Below are positions 24,701 through 37,163 of a DNA stretch of 64,000 nt, in pieces. Position 1 is the stretch's first letter, and every line of letters begins with the position of its first letter. The notes under the pieces are model-generated. The model made no database searches. It worked only from the letters and a program-made list of their open reading frames with translations, and was not told the DNA's origin. The position numbers and the translations under genes were made by a program. Source of the DNA: Bidens hawaiensis (lineage: Eukaryota > Streptophyta > Magnoliopsida > Asterales > Asteraceae); contig JAIQDT010014644.1 in NCBI GenBank assembly GCA_021521415.1, forward strand, positions 104,354-168,353. The letters run 5' to 3'.

Positions 24701-25069
24701 CACCATTGTCATACCCCTCGCCAACAACTAATTTGGAGGGTACATGAATCTTACAACCGATGAGGTGCGCTGTTCCACGGTAGTGATATTTCCCTTCCAC
24801 AATCCATGCGAACAACAATTATGGCAAAACTCTATGATTATATGTCTATATTAAAGGTCAACAAACATTATATCCATGAGTACCAGTTAGCAATACTTCT
24901 TTCGTTCACTATTCACTAAACTTTTAATATCTAACTATGGTTTCTTACTAAAAACAATATCAAGATTATCTATGAAGTTAAGCATCATAAAGAAAGAATA
25001 TAACTCAAATAAAACGAAATCAAGATCAAAGATATCCTAGTGGGCCATATGGGTTTGAATAGTTTCAAG

Positions 25070-26323
25070 TACGGTTGTAAGCGGACCAACCGAACTTGAT
25101 GAAACTTTGTTTGTGGTCGTCCATTAAGCTTTTATCAGACAAACATACAGTTCACAAACACTACCGAACAAAAATTCGTGTATGTGTCCATTCATTAAGG
25201 AATTAAGTTTGTTTGTGTCCGCTGTGTCCGTTCATTATTGTAAACGATGCTAATGGACTACCGAACACTAATAGACAAATAAACACCAATGAACACTAAT
25301 GCATGTTACTGGACAAAAAAACATAAACATATCAAAATACTTAACATTAACACTAATGAACATTACACCACATGATATCTAAAAATATTTAACACTTAGC
25401 ATAGTAACCAAACACATAATCATATCAATATATGTTTTGGAGTTCAAAATCCACAAACTTTTAGTGCTTTACAAGAAAAAAAACTTCAAATTCTTCATTC
25501 TCCAAGGAATTTCAACATACACAACACTATATATCGGACGTTACGGACGTAGTCGGGTGGACGTTCACGAAGACCATTCAACGAGCATGACATTTGTCCG
25601 TGTTTATCAGTAAAACTTACCAAACAATTTTTGTGTTCATGTCTGGTTCGCTTATTAAACGGACGAACATAAACAAACTTTCAACATAATGAACACGAAC
25701 AAGGGTTTGTTCGTGTTCGTTCGTTTAGGAAAAAATGTGTTCACGAACACTTACCGAACGATATTTTGTGTCTGTGTTTGTTCATTAAGGAAATTAATGT
25801 GTTTACGAACGGTTCACGAACACAAATAAAATCGGCAGAGCCTAGAGATTAAGACCGATGTATTCATCCATGTGAATAATGAAAACATGTAAATGAATTG
25901 AACGAACACGGACAAGGGCATGTTCCTGTTCGTTCATTTAACTTTAAACGGACACGAACACTTAATCGAAAAATAGTTGTGTTCATGTTCGCTTATTTAC
26001 AAATGAACATTTGTCTTCGTTTGTTTAAAATCTAAACGAATATAACTGAACAAAGATAAATGAAAACACTTAAACTGAACACAAATTAACAAATATAAAA
26101 CTTAAGTATATGACTCATTCAAATAATATTTAATTATTTTTTATTAATACATAAACACACAAATAAACAGACAGAATGAACATAAATAAACGAATATTAA
26201 ACGAATGTTTATGAGCATAAATGAACGAACGGAACATGTGTTCATGTTCGTTCGTTCAATTAAACAAACATAAACGAACTTCTCGCTGAACAGTTTATCG
26301 AATGTTCAGTTCGTTTACAGCCC
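25070..26323. mobile_element. MULE-like non-autonomous element rich in GTTCGTT/AACGAAC
   Basis: Flanked by the direct repeat TAGTTTCAAG at 25060-25069 and 26324-26333; 9 to 10 bp is typical for Mutator-like elements. The ends are inverted: CGGTTGTAAGCGGAC on the left, and GGGCTGTAAACGAAC from the right end on the other strand. The interior is almost wholly degenerate GAACGAACATAAACG and GTTCGTTCGTT words in both orientations. It codes for nothing recognisable. Shorter relatives are at 50735-51125 and 55975-56424. Confidence 0.75.
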
Positions 26324-26333
26324 TAGTTTCAAG

Positions 26334-28584
26334 ATTATGCTACAACAATGGAAAACTTTATAACATTGTTTTACTATAGGTTATGTTGGTAATTTTAGTG
26401 TTATCAATATCTTTATAGTAAAAGTGGATTTACTTAAGACTTAAGACCAAATAAGAAATATGAGCAAATATTGATATAATTTATACGACTAGGGAGTAAA
26501 CATTCTTCAAAATAGTTTTGATTACTTGCGTCATAAAACCTCAAAAGGGCCCTAAGAGTATTCACATAATGAACCCTATAATTATCCCTATACCCAATTT
26601 TGATAGAAAAAAAATTATAACCTCATCCACAAATTTTATGGTAACTTACATTCAACCCCAAAATTAGTTGCTTATCAAATTTTTAAAAATGGTTGCAAGT
26701 TAAAGAAAAATAAAAGGTAATGAAAGTAAAATAAATAAGTATTATTTAATTCAATAGAGCATATATATGAGGAATGAGATGTGAGAGGTTTTTTTAAAAT
26801 GATCATATTTTAGAAACAAGTGCTTTTTTAAGTTAATTTATATGGATAAGAAAGCTATTGTGCATGCTATAAGGGGTGAAGCCCTTAATTGCCTAAACCA
26901 CGAGGGGTTGGTTCAGATCAGTGCATGATGAGGGTCGAATGAGCTAAGGTCATGGTCAGGCCGCACTAGAAGTTGTTTCATATTTGCATGATTTGTTAAA
27001 TTTTGTATAAAAATGATCAACATTAGGAACTGATTTTCAGTAATAGTTACTACATATTATTAGTGGTAACTAAGATTGGATGAAACTCGTGGCAAGTGAG
27101 ATCAGTGGTAAGTAAGTTCATTACTATATGCTTACTATATAAATAGTTACTAGAAGTAGTTGTAACTATGAGCAGTAATCAGTAATAACAAATGAAAACA
27201 CTACACTGATAATTGTCTATTTCACGAGTATATGCTACGCTTCTAAAGAAATTTTGTAACGGTTCGCTCTGATATATAGAAAATAGGTTGGTTTGTTTAG
27301 GCAAGAATTCTCAATTTCATTTTCACAATATATATTCTCATTTTTGCATTACAAACTTTATGTCTTATCCGATTATAAATATTGTATACTTGAAATGTTT
27401 TAATGTGAAAGTGAGACAACATGACTAGAAAGTTATCCTGAACATATTTTTGAAATACAATATTTTCAAGTTATTTGGATTTTCAAGATTTACGATGGGT
27501 TCAAGCAACGCTTAGATTATAAGGTTAATGGATTAAGATGAGTGCATTTTCGTAAACTTATATGCCCTTGTTTTATTACACGTACATTTTGGGATGGGGT
27601 ACAAAGTTATTGTGTTTTTTAAATGTTAATACGCACCCAAAAGAGCGTGTTAGATGTGTGTTAGTCTAAATACGTATTCATACATAGAGCCATAGAGGAA
27701 ATGATTTGGGATTAAAGGTGTGGCCATCGGTACAAAAAGCATCGTCATATAAATTTGGGTTTAAGTTCTTTGGCTGATATCTCCTTTGTAGACCATTAAG
27801 TTTATCTTGATTTGTGTTGGGTGATTATTAGCCTAATTGGGCTTCTTTAGTTAGATTAAATAGTTGGAGGCTTAATTTCTTTTGCTGTTCTTAGTTTATA
27901 AATAATATGTATATTGCGTTCCCAATTGTTTGTAAAAGAAAAAATTACCGCTCTCATTGGGCAGGGTTTTCATGAAGTTTTGGTTCTATAGAGATTGTTA
28001 GGGTTTTTAATTAATAACCAAACTCAATAACCAAACCGAATTAATAATTGGATTTTTAATCGTATGAAGTTCGAGTTTGGTTAAAATAGTTTTACTTGCA
28101 AACTTTTAACTAGTTGGGTTTATTTTGTCAACGATTTAGTTTATTTATAATCTTTTAAATGCCTAAAGATATATATTTATCTTGTAATATAATATTCTTT
28201 TAACTAACGAACACATATTCTCTGTTCTACACATAATCTATTCTTAAAATCACCACACTCACACTTTACACTTTGTAGGATTTGAACTCAGACACCCACA
28301 ATTAGATTTATAATATTTGAATTTGAATGTAGTTAAATTTTTTTTTTGTTTTGACTTGAATTTAATATCAAAAACTCATACCATTTGCAATGCATTTCAT
28401 GGAATTTTTATTTAAAACGCGCATAACCACCAACATAACAACATCAACATTCTTCCTATAAGATTTTCTACAATCTTAAAATTTACATTTATTTTTATTG
28501 CCTATTTATCTATTATAAAATTACTTAGGTTTTCCATATCATGTATATATTACATGATATTTATAACATGAAATATACCACATG
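26334..28584. other. Intergenic DNA without genes
   Basis: AT-rich. 26870-26990 is a GC-richer patch (GGGGTGAAGCCC, CACGAGGGGTTGG) that may be a SINE remnant without a clear tail. Nothing else was recognised. Confidence 0.45.
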
Positions 28585-28593
28585 ATAATTAAA

Positions 28594-29536
28594 GAGGTAA
28601 TGACCATTTTCGTCCTTATGGTTTGCTACTTTTACCACTTTAGTTCAAAATTTGAAATTTTGTCAATTTAGTCCTCATAGTTTTAAACATTAGCCAATTA
28701 CGTCTCACCCGTCTAACAACATCCAACTATGTCGTTAGTTTAAGGGTATTTTTGTCTCTCACTTTTATTTTGAGTTAATGGTCATTTTCGTCCCCGTGGT
28801 TTGATACTTTTGTCACTTCAGTCCAAAGTTTGAAATTTTGTCAATTTAGTAATCATAGCCAGTTATGCCCCCCCCGGTCTAACAGCATTCAACTATGTCG
28901 TTACTTGGTTATCACGTTTCCTTTAACTGAGGGTCATAAATGTCTTTTTATACATTACGTGAGGGTATAATCGTCTTTTTAGATGTAATCAATACCGTTT
29001 AGCCATCTATAACCCTAAAGTTCGACAAATTCAAAAACAACACCACGATTTAAAGAACACACAACTGATTTAGTGTATCGATTTCTAGAACAAACATGGA
29101 AATGTGTGATATTCGATCTCCTAATGTTGATTTTGACTTAGATGTTCGCTACGATATGTTAATCTCAAATATTCGTTTGGATGCCGTTAGACGAGGGGAC
29201 TTATTACTTTGTTCGCTACAATATTCAACCTCACATAGTTGGATGTCGTTAGACGAGGGGATATAAATGGCTATGAGGACTAAACTGGCAAAATTTCAAA
29301 CTTTAGACTGAAGTGGCAAAAGTATCAAACAACAAGGACGAAAATGACCATTAACTCCTAATAAAAAGGAGAAAGACAAAAATACCCTTTAACTAACGGC
29401 ATAGTTGAATGTCATTAGACGGGTGGGATGCAATTGGCTAATGTTTAAAACTATGAGGACTAAATCGACAAAATTTCAAACTTTGGACTGAAGTGACAAA
29501 AGTAGCAAACCAAGGAACGAAAATGGCCATTAACTC
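28594..29536. mobile_element. Compound foldback element with duplicated arms, TSD ATAATTAAA
   Basis: The left end GAGGTAATGACCATTTTCGT and the complement of the right end, GAGTTAATGGCCATTTTCGT, are inverted repeats. The flanks carry the 9-bp repeat ATAATTAAA at 28585-28593 and 29537-29545. Each arm holds two tandem copies of a unit of about 170 bp (TTTGAAATTTTGTCAATTTAGT, CCAACTATGTCGTTA), so four related units form a palindrome around a spacer at about 28920-29250. The spacer has an open frame of about 50 codons from ATG at 29097 with no known similarity. The 9-bp duplication suggests a Mutator-like origin. Confidence 0.8.
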
Positions 29537-29545
29537 ATAATTAAA

Positions 29546-31088
29546 ACATAAAATATATTTTAATATTTACAAAATTTATAAGTTTTACAATTTCTTAAAA
29601 AAAATAAAAATTATTCTTATAAATACGATCTTTTTCAACTTTTATGAATTAAACATCCCTTAAATTCTATTAAAAAAGGAAGGACAAGAAGAAAATTGTA
29701 AAACATAAGTTCGTATTAAAAATTATTTTCCATCAACCTAACAACCTCCATTTACTCAAAAACGCTCACAAATATAGTTGCACAGTGCGGTTTCTGTTCT
29801 ATAGGCGCATGCCCATCCATCAATGTGCCAGTGACATTTTAGGCATTCGGATGTGTGCCTATTGCGGCCTTGCGGGTGCCTTAAATGTACTACTAACATT
29901 GTTTAGAAACAATGTATGCTACAAATTCCCTAAACAGCAATGGTGTAATTAAATGCTAGGGTGCAAAATATTTGAGGGCCCTAGCACCATTAAAATTTAA
30001 AAATTGTACACTTTGCCGACTAAATTGGGCCATATCAACATTAAAAATTAGAAACTTTACATTTTGTCGATCAAATTGAGTAGTAACGTGTGTACTTTGT
30101 GCTACTATACATGCTTTCTAAATGCAAAAATGAACACAATAAGGATTAAAGATAAGAAAAAGAAATTGCTTGAAAAGGTGTTAAGGAATATGACCTATAA
30201 TATAAACAAAATCGATTAATTAAGATAAACAAGTTGAGATTGTCTTCTTAAAGAACAGCTTAACAACAATGTTTTCATCAAAGGTGGTAATCATGTTCTT
30301 CAACCAAATTTGTCATGGCTCGGTTTTGTTGGTCCATCAATAGACAACTAATTTTCCAGGTATAGAGAATAAATGATCATACAAAGATTCTAGAGGTAAA
30401 ATTGAAGGTCGTTTTTTTTTCTCTCTCAGTTATGTAAATGAATAAAATATAATATTTTGTGGATTTAAAATATAGAAAACGGTGAAGAAAGAAAAATATA
30501 GTATTCTCTTAATTGATGTTTTACATGGGTGAGTTCAAGCTAGAACCCGTAGAGTCTATTCTAACATTAGCAAATTAGTGGAATTCTCAAGATGAAGGCC
30601 GACAGTTAGGTCATATTGCATATGTGGTATAATGTGGCGGGTTTTCGGTTCCATTTTTGGGAGTTTGTTCTCGAATTTCTTCTCTTGGTTTGTAATTGTG
30701 GTTTTGTTTCGTGTGTTTTTTCATATGTTTCTTGCTTCTAGTCTTGTTTTGTGTTTGAGGGTGTTTTCTTGGATCAGTTTGTAATTATGTTTTGTTTTGT
30801 CTAGTTTCTTACTAGCTGTTTTTTTAATATAACTTTGGTTGTTAAAAACCAGTAATCAATCAGAACGTATGTTTAAGCGTTTTTAAGTTCGACAGGTATA
30901 ATCAAATTCTTGAAAGCACTACTAAAGGCATCTACGATAGGATATGATGCTTACGAACGAAGCAACAATAGAGTTGCCATCTTTCTCTCCTCCTCCATTA
31001 TAGTGGTCTCTATATGTAGGAGTTGTGTACGCAATGATTTCTTTTTCCATATTATCTTCGCATCAGATGTCACATCGACAACGAACAC
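29546..31088. other. Intergenic DNA without genes
   Basis: AT-rich DNA. 29880-30110 repeats words such as AAATTGGGCCATATCAACATT and ACATTTTGTCGATCAAATTG. 30640-30830 is T/G-rich with many TTTTGTTT words, like a retroelement 3' untranslated tail, but no poly(A) junction was found. Confidence 0.4.
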
Positions 31089-31091
31089 TTA

Positions 31092-31956
31092 GGCCATGTG
31101 TAGTGGAGGGGCTATAATTGGGGGCGAATTGTGACACGTGACGCTCAGTCAGCATGGAGTGGAAATTTGTTTTTGGGGTGTAATGGTGTAGGGGCTACAA
31201 GTTGGGCTCACAGTGTGTTTTTTTATTATTTTCTTTTTATAACTAAACTAATTAAATAAAAACCAATTTATTTAAATAATTAAATAAAAATGCATTAAAA
31301 TTAAAAAAAATACAAAAAAATTAAAACAACATAACAAATAATGCATTAAAATTAAAAAAAATACATAACTAAAAATATTAAAAAACATAACTAAATAACA
31401 TACTAATATCCATAATATTTGCGCATTTTTTCAATTCGGTGTCGTTGCAATAATGCGGCCTCTTCGTGTGACCCGGCCGCTTTGAGGGATTCGTATTTTT
31501 CACTCAATTCCCGCAATTCCAACATTTGGTCAATCTTTTCGTGTTGTTTGTTGGTTTCGTTCATGACATCGTTGAGTTCCTCGACTTTTTTTTTGTTTTT
31601 TTGATGATTTCTCTCATGGTAGCGGCGACTTTCACGAGTGTCGGTTGGTTGGGGTTGTTTGTAGGATTCATTTTGCTAAATTTTTGAAGAATTTGGGTAT
31701 GAATTGTGTATAAAATGGAGAAGAAGAGTGTATGTTTATATATATATATATATATTGTTTAAATTAAATAGTATTTTTTTTTATATTTGACCGTTGATTA
31801 ACGGTCATAATAATATTATATTATTATTTTTCACACAAACACGGTGACAATCTAACCCCGCCCCCGCCCCTAATCACCCAAATATCGCCCCGGGGGCGGG
31901 GTTTGCGCCCCTCGTCGCCCCTCATCGCCCTCAGTTGTAGCCCACTACGTTTGGCC
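31092..31956 (-). mobile_element. PIF/Harbinger-type element, TSD TTA
   Basis: The ends GGCCATGTGTAGTGG and, on the other strand, GGCCAAACGTAGTGG are inverted repeats, flanked by TTA at 31089-31091 and 31957-31959. A 3-bp TWA duplication and a GGCC-type start fit PIF/Harbinger. Near the right end the minus strand contains a broken open frame (see 31398-31671). Related but shorter: 41450-41740. Confidence 0.75.
31398..31671 (-). pseudogene. Broken coiled-coil ORF inside the PIF/Harbinger-type element
   Basis: From ATG at 31671 the frame reads MNPTNNPNQPTLVKVAATM and is then lost within an A7-C-A9 stretch (31582-31598 on the plus strand). One base later the frame is open for about 68 further codons: VEELNDVMNE, then a charged helical stretch QMLELRELSEKYESLKAAG, ending RKYYGY and stop. 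The repetitive E/K/L pattern predicts a coiled coil. It resembles the C-terminal part of the Myb/SANT or NAM-associated proteins carried by plant transposons, but this is inference. Confidence 0.4.
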
Positions 31957-32159
31957 TTATGGATAAAATCATTGAACACGCACTTAACAAGTTGGAAGTT
32001 AAAAATAATAAGGATTAGAAATGCTATTTTCAAAAATGCTAACATTAATAAAGGTGATATCTATAATATATATAAACGAAGATCCAAAAATCCTAGGTGT
32101 CGTGATGTGGTCGCTCCGCCTTTTTTTGGAGTCACCAGATTTGCTTGATTTTTAAATGG

Positions 32160-32225
32160 AGGTTTCTCATGCATTTGACCCGAATTCATGGGTATGGATC
32201 TTACCAAACCCAGATATTCCTTAAA
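32160..32225 (+). repeat. Dispersed repeat, copy A
   Basis: GCATTTGACCCGAATTCA, followed by GGTATGGATCT and ACCAAACCCA, recurs on the opposite strand at 43748-43812. Downstream, 32395-32420 and 32490-32515 both carry AAATAAACGGGTCTTGGGTC, a local direct repeat. Family unknown. Confidence 0.5.
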
Positions 32226-33015
32226 CGGGTTATAACATCTCATTAAAAAAAATTATTCTCACCAAATTATTGATGTAAAAATCCTATAAAATAGGATATA
32301 CTAAAAATTAATATCTTAATTATTTTAAAAAAATATATATATCTATATATATATATATATATATAAATATAAATTAAAAAACCAATTTTATTGGTAAAAA
32401 AAATAAACGGGTCTTGGGTCTCAAACCATATGTATATTATTAACTTTCATAAATATTATTTATAATTAAAAAAACTAATTTTATAGTAAAAAAATAAACG
32501 GGTCTTGGGTCTCATCAAAACATATAGCCTTAAACCGGGTTATTAACATCTCATTTATTTATGAAACAATTTATCACCAAACCATAAGTATATTATTAAC
32601 TTTGATACAATAAGAAAAATATAAATTCAAAAAATAAATAAATATTAGAACAAACAATATAAAACAACCCCCGTAATACGAGAGATAAAAACTAGTTATT
32701 ATAATAATCCTAAATCTTAATTATTCCTTCTTTTTGTCCCCAATATTACTCGTCCTTTCCTGGTGAAGTGGCCAACAAGTATACGTATGGAAATAGTGTG
32801 TAAAAAATTAAGAAAGAGATAATGGTTTCCAGGAGGGAATATTTGCATGAGATAATTAACCCCGTAATTAATAGGTTGTTTTAACGTCCAAATTAATTAA
32901 CCTTCTAGTAAACTAGATTAGGCTTGTCATTACCCTAGCTACGTAGCCTAATAAACAATTATCCCAATCTAAAGTTTTAACATGCAACTATAAGTGAAGA
33001 GTAGCTAGTGGATAC

Positions 33016-33270
33016 TTGGTACGGCCAATGTGTTTTAGCTTAACTGGTATTAGATGAGAAGTGGACATATGAGATGGATACCGTAAGGTTTTAAGTTTGA
33101 ATTTGATCCCAACCAAGTTTTACTGCAGTGAGAGATGACGGGTTTTCCCTGAAAGATGAGTTGGGCTGGCTCGGGCTACCCAAGGTTGTCTACAATCAAG
33201 GGCCTATATGATTGCCTTGTACCATTGGTTATCTTGAGGTTAGGTTTTATTTGTTGATCGTTAAAAAAAT
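33016..33270 (+). mobile_element. tRNA-derived SINE with target duplication
   Basis: Flanked by GTAGCTAGTGGATAC at 33001-33015 and GTAGCTAGTGGGTAC at 33271-33285, a 15-bp duplication with one mismatch. Box-A-like TAGCTTAACTGG is near the 5' end and box-B-like GTTTGAATTTGATCC follows at about 33097-33111. It ends TTGATCGTTAAAAAAAT. Length 255 bp. Confidence 0.75.
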
Positions 33271-33285
33271 GTAGCTAGTGGGTAC

Positions 33286-34727
33286 GATCTGGGAGCCTGG
33301 TTGTGCCACATGTATTAGGGTTATAGTTAAATTTTTAAAAAAGTATATATGGTTAAAATAGGTACTATTGTGATCAATTCCATTGGGAGAAAAAAACTTT
33401 CAATACTGATAAAACTTATTTTTGAAGATATAAATATATAAACTACTAGTAAATACTTTAAAAAAGATGAAATAGAACCTGGTTTCTTCGTAATATCGGG
33501 GTAATATAATTAACTTATTAAGACAGATAGTTTTCGGTTCCTTCGTAACAAAAAAATATTTGATATGATGGTTTAACTAATCAATTTTAAAATAATATGT
33601 AAACTAAATTAATAAAAATATATTAAGACAAAAAATACGTGAGGAGTAAATTTTTATTAGTTTAGAAAATTATTTGTTGTTAGAACTAAAAACTCAATGG
33701 GCAACGGCTCCAAAGAACCGTCACAGCGTCACACTCGGCGTGCCTGTGTGCCTTAGTGCCCCTATAATCCGTCGCATAACGGTGGTTAGTGTTCTAGCTG
33801 CCTGGTGTTGTAGCAAGGGGCATCACTTCATTACCTCAATACAGTTAGTCTAACACATAGCCTAATTTGTGACAAATTTTAAGTGTGATTTTAATATTTT
33901 AGGTTTTCATAAGCACATGACAATAAACCAAATTGTACAAGATTAAATAAAACATTTAAAGTAGACATCCACCAAATATATATTTTTTTCATTATTAAAT
34001 TAGTTTTGTATATTAATATAATTAGCACCCCGACCAAGTTGAAATTGGTACAGTAACTTAAAAGTTGTTATGATGCCATTATCTCAAAAGAAATGAATTA
34101 GGTTTAGGGCAGTACATATTGTCCGTCGATCCCTATATGTTAGTTTGGTTTAATGTTTTTTTTTAAGTATTTTTAAATAGGTTAATTTCTTATTATATAA
34201 TTCATTGGTTTTACCCACCTTCATTTAAAACAATAATTGATAAAAAGTTATCTTAAAACTTTGACAATGTTATAGTAAAAAATTTATGTAACTTCATTGA
34301 TTGTTGAACAGTGAAAATTAGATCGGTAATGCTAGTAAAACCTGATTGTTTTTTTGTAACCCGACCAAAACAACTTGATAGTAGAAACAAACTATGGTTC
34401 ACAAAAATGAATCCGTGTATAGCAATTAAAGGTTAAAGATAAAGCCAAATGATGTAACTTAGATTGGGTTACTTTGTGTTCATGTAATATTTTTAGAGTA
34501 ATTTTTATTTTTGTGTCATCTATAGTTTATGTCTCATAGCCCTTTCATTATAAAATGAAACTTTTGAGTGAACCATTGATGTTTTAATTTGATTATGATT
34601 ATTGTGTTTCTCCCTAGTTTGAGCATCCACAACGGGTCTTATGTGAACCTATCCGTTTCTCAAGAACTACAACTCACACAAACTTCCCCCACTATGGCAC
34701 TAGCTCACCACTTTATCCATCTGAGCA
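33286..34727. other. Intergenic DNA without genes
   Basis: AT-rich. 33700-33845 is a GC-rich patch (GGCTCCAAAGAACCGTCAC, GTGTGCCTTAGTGCCCC), probably a transposon remnant. No gene. Confidence 0.4.
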
Positions 34728-34742
34728 CCCCCCCCCCCCCCC
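34728..34742. repeat. C15 homopolymer
   Basis: Fifteen consecutive C, followed by CA-rich sequence. Confidence 0.9.
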
Positions 34743-35049
34743 ACCCACACACACAAACCAAGCATGTGAGTCACCCCTCACACACATAGATATTATAGTT
34801 TTAATAACTTATTAACGAAATTTGTAGAGATTTTGTGTTATAGAAAAATAAACAATGTTTTTTAATGAGGTTTGGAATCTAACGTGGAGCTGATGTAGCA
34901 ATTTATTAACGTTTTGTATGCTCTTCTATATATGTTTGTTCTGGATTGTTTCTAGCTTTTTGCTAGGACCCTTTGTTTACAAATCAAAAATCTAGCAATC
35001 ATATATATTAACTATTAAGGGACATTGGCAAAACCAAAGCCAGATTAAC

Positions 35050-35148
35050 GTTGTGTTCCTAAGTTTCACTTAAAGAAAAAAAGAAATGAAAAGAAATAGA
35101 TGGAAATATAAAGGTTAAAACAATTTCGTTAAGTTAATTCAGGAACAC
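35050..35148. repeat. Short MITE, same family as 43130-43471
   Basis: The left end GTTGTGTTCCTAAGTTTCAC matches the ends of the element at 43130-43471 (CTGTGTTCCTGAGTCTTAT). The right end TTCAGGAACACCGC is the inverted partner. The interior is A-rich and shortened. Confidence 0.45.
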
Positions 35149-36926
35149 CGCATAAAAGAGATTTGTCGTTCAAAACTATTAAGGGACGAAACCAAAAGTT
35201 ATTTATACTAAAAGGGCCATTGATGTAAATTGATCACTTCAAGTCCCGACACACGTGACACATAAATTCGCTGATCTAACTTCCCACACGAGTGGCGCCT
35301 CACATAAATTCTTCTGCCTATAATGCACACGTGTGGCATTATATAATACTAGATTTAATGTATTTTTTAAAAGGCTTTTATAAATTATAATACTAGAAAG
35401 TAGATACTCTCCCCTTGCCAACTCAACGACTACAAATCCCCCATTTTTCATGAAAGAATATTACAAAGCATCATAGTTGTGAAACTAAAATAAATCTACG
35501 GAGATTTAACCCGCATGCTATGGTGAGGACGCGTCTAAAATTTGCTAGGTATCAATTTTACAAATTACGAAGGATACAAAAGTTAGAATATGACCAAAAT
35601 AACAAATTACAACACTTCATAGCCATATTTTCAAATAAAAGAAGCTAAGTTAAAACAACCAAGTGGATAAGAGTAAGAGTACGACATCTCTCAGTTTATA
35701 ATAATCTAAGTGTAAGTATGCAGCTTGCATTCCGTCTAAGATCTTCTCCACTGGCCACTTTACTAATCTGAATGTTGATTGATTTCTTGCTTTTCATAGT
35801 AACCAACAAATGGTATGAACATTGTGATCAATTTCATGTCAGGTAATAAACTTTAGACTTTGTCGGTAACAATAGTCTGTTGATGCGCTTCAATGGTCAT
35901 AATGTAGTAGTGTGCCAATCGAAAGGGTGGCATTGGTTGATTTTGAGATGAGGGACGAGGACGAAGGTCAATATAGAAGAGGAGGACGAGGACGAGGACT
36001 TGAAGAGGAGATGAATAATATTATGCTAATGCTATGCAGAATTAATAAAAAAAATCCATCTCAATTAAAATTAATTGAAGATGTATTAAAGTGATACATC
36101 ACAGCCTAGCATAGGATAAATATGAGCAACATCTCAATTAATTGTCTCTTATCCTTTTTTCCCTCGAGTATATCTCTAACAAAGAGAGAAGCTATTTTAA
36201 TTCCTTGCATATGAGATCATCCATTACAAGTTACAACACATGGATTTAACCCTACAACAAAGTAAAGTGCTTTAGAAAGTTGATTATTTAAGCACCTTAA
36301 GGTTGTCTTTAGTGTTTTCTTAAATGCATGTATGTATGTTATAAGGACTTTAAAAAGCTTTTAAAGTGTTGTTATCCTTTTGATGCTTTCATAAATCCTT
36401 TTGACAGAAATAAAAAGTAACACAATCAATAGATGAATTATAAGAAGCATGGGGTTTAGAACTTTGACTTGGTCCCTACCAATCTTAAATGAGAAAATAA
36501 TTAATAAAAATAATTATTTTGACTAATTAGTTAAATAACATAACCATTATTTTGTATACTAAAAAAATATATCATTTGATTTTTCTTATCATGTTTCAAC
36601 CAAACATAAACTTCCACATAGAACACCCTACTAGGCCTGCACAATAGATTCTGTCTTGACGCAACATATGTTCATTTGGCACAAAAAGAATGGATTTTCT
36701 GTGCCAAGATTGAAAATATTTCATGCCAAGACTAAAATATTAGTGAAAATCATACCCAAGAGCACGAATACGGAACAACTCATCCTGCTTATTATAACTC
36801 TTAACACACTAATTACATGCCCCTAACCATCTATTTATACTAATTAACTTCCTAAAGATACTATAACTAAGCTCCAACTTGGTAAACTTTCAAACGAATA
36901 AGATAAGCATACAGATTATATACTAA
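35149..36926. other. Intergenic DNA without convincing genes
   Basis: Contains open stretches such as 35912-36094, whose acidic and RGRGR-like peptide has no supporting splice or family evidence. No defined transposon was found. Confidence 0.4.
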
Positions 36927-36934
36927 CCGATAAC

Positions 36935-37163
36935 CAATGGCGAAGCTTGGACTGAGGCACCGGGGGGGGGGGGGGGGGGCGAGCTCAAAATGTATACAAA
37001 ATTTCACAAACGAGGGAGGGTCGGACAAAAATTTTCGGCCAAAAAAGGCTAAACTTACACTACGTAAAAAAATTTTCGGCCGATAACGGGTAAATTTACA
37101 CTACTGCGCAAAAAAACAGGGGGGGCCGGGGCCACCCCTGGCCCCAATAAAGATTCGCCTCTG
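36935..37163. mobile_element. hAT-type MITE, TSD CCGATAAC
   Basis: The 8-bp direct repeat CCGATAAC flanks it at 36927-36934 and 37164-37171. The terminal inverted repeats are CAATGGCGAAGCTT and, from the right end, CAGAGGCGAATCTT. A G18 tract lies 26 bp inside the left end and a GGGGGGCC-type block inside the right. AAAATTTTCGGCC occurs twice internally. Length 229 bp; non-coding. Confidence 0.85.

Noticed and set aside
35912..36094. Short frame with an acidic and RGRGR-like peptide
   Set aside because: Sixty codons, no splice or promoter support, no recognised family.
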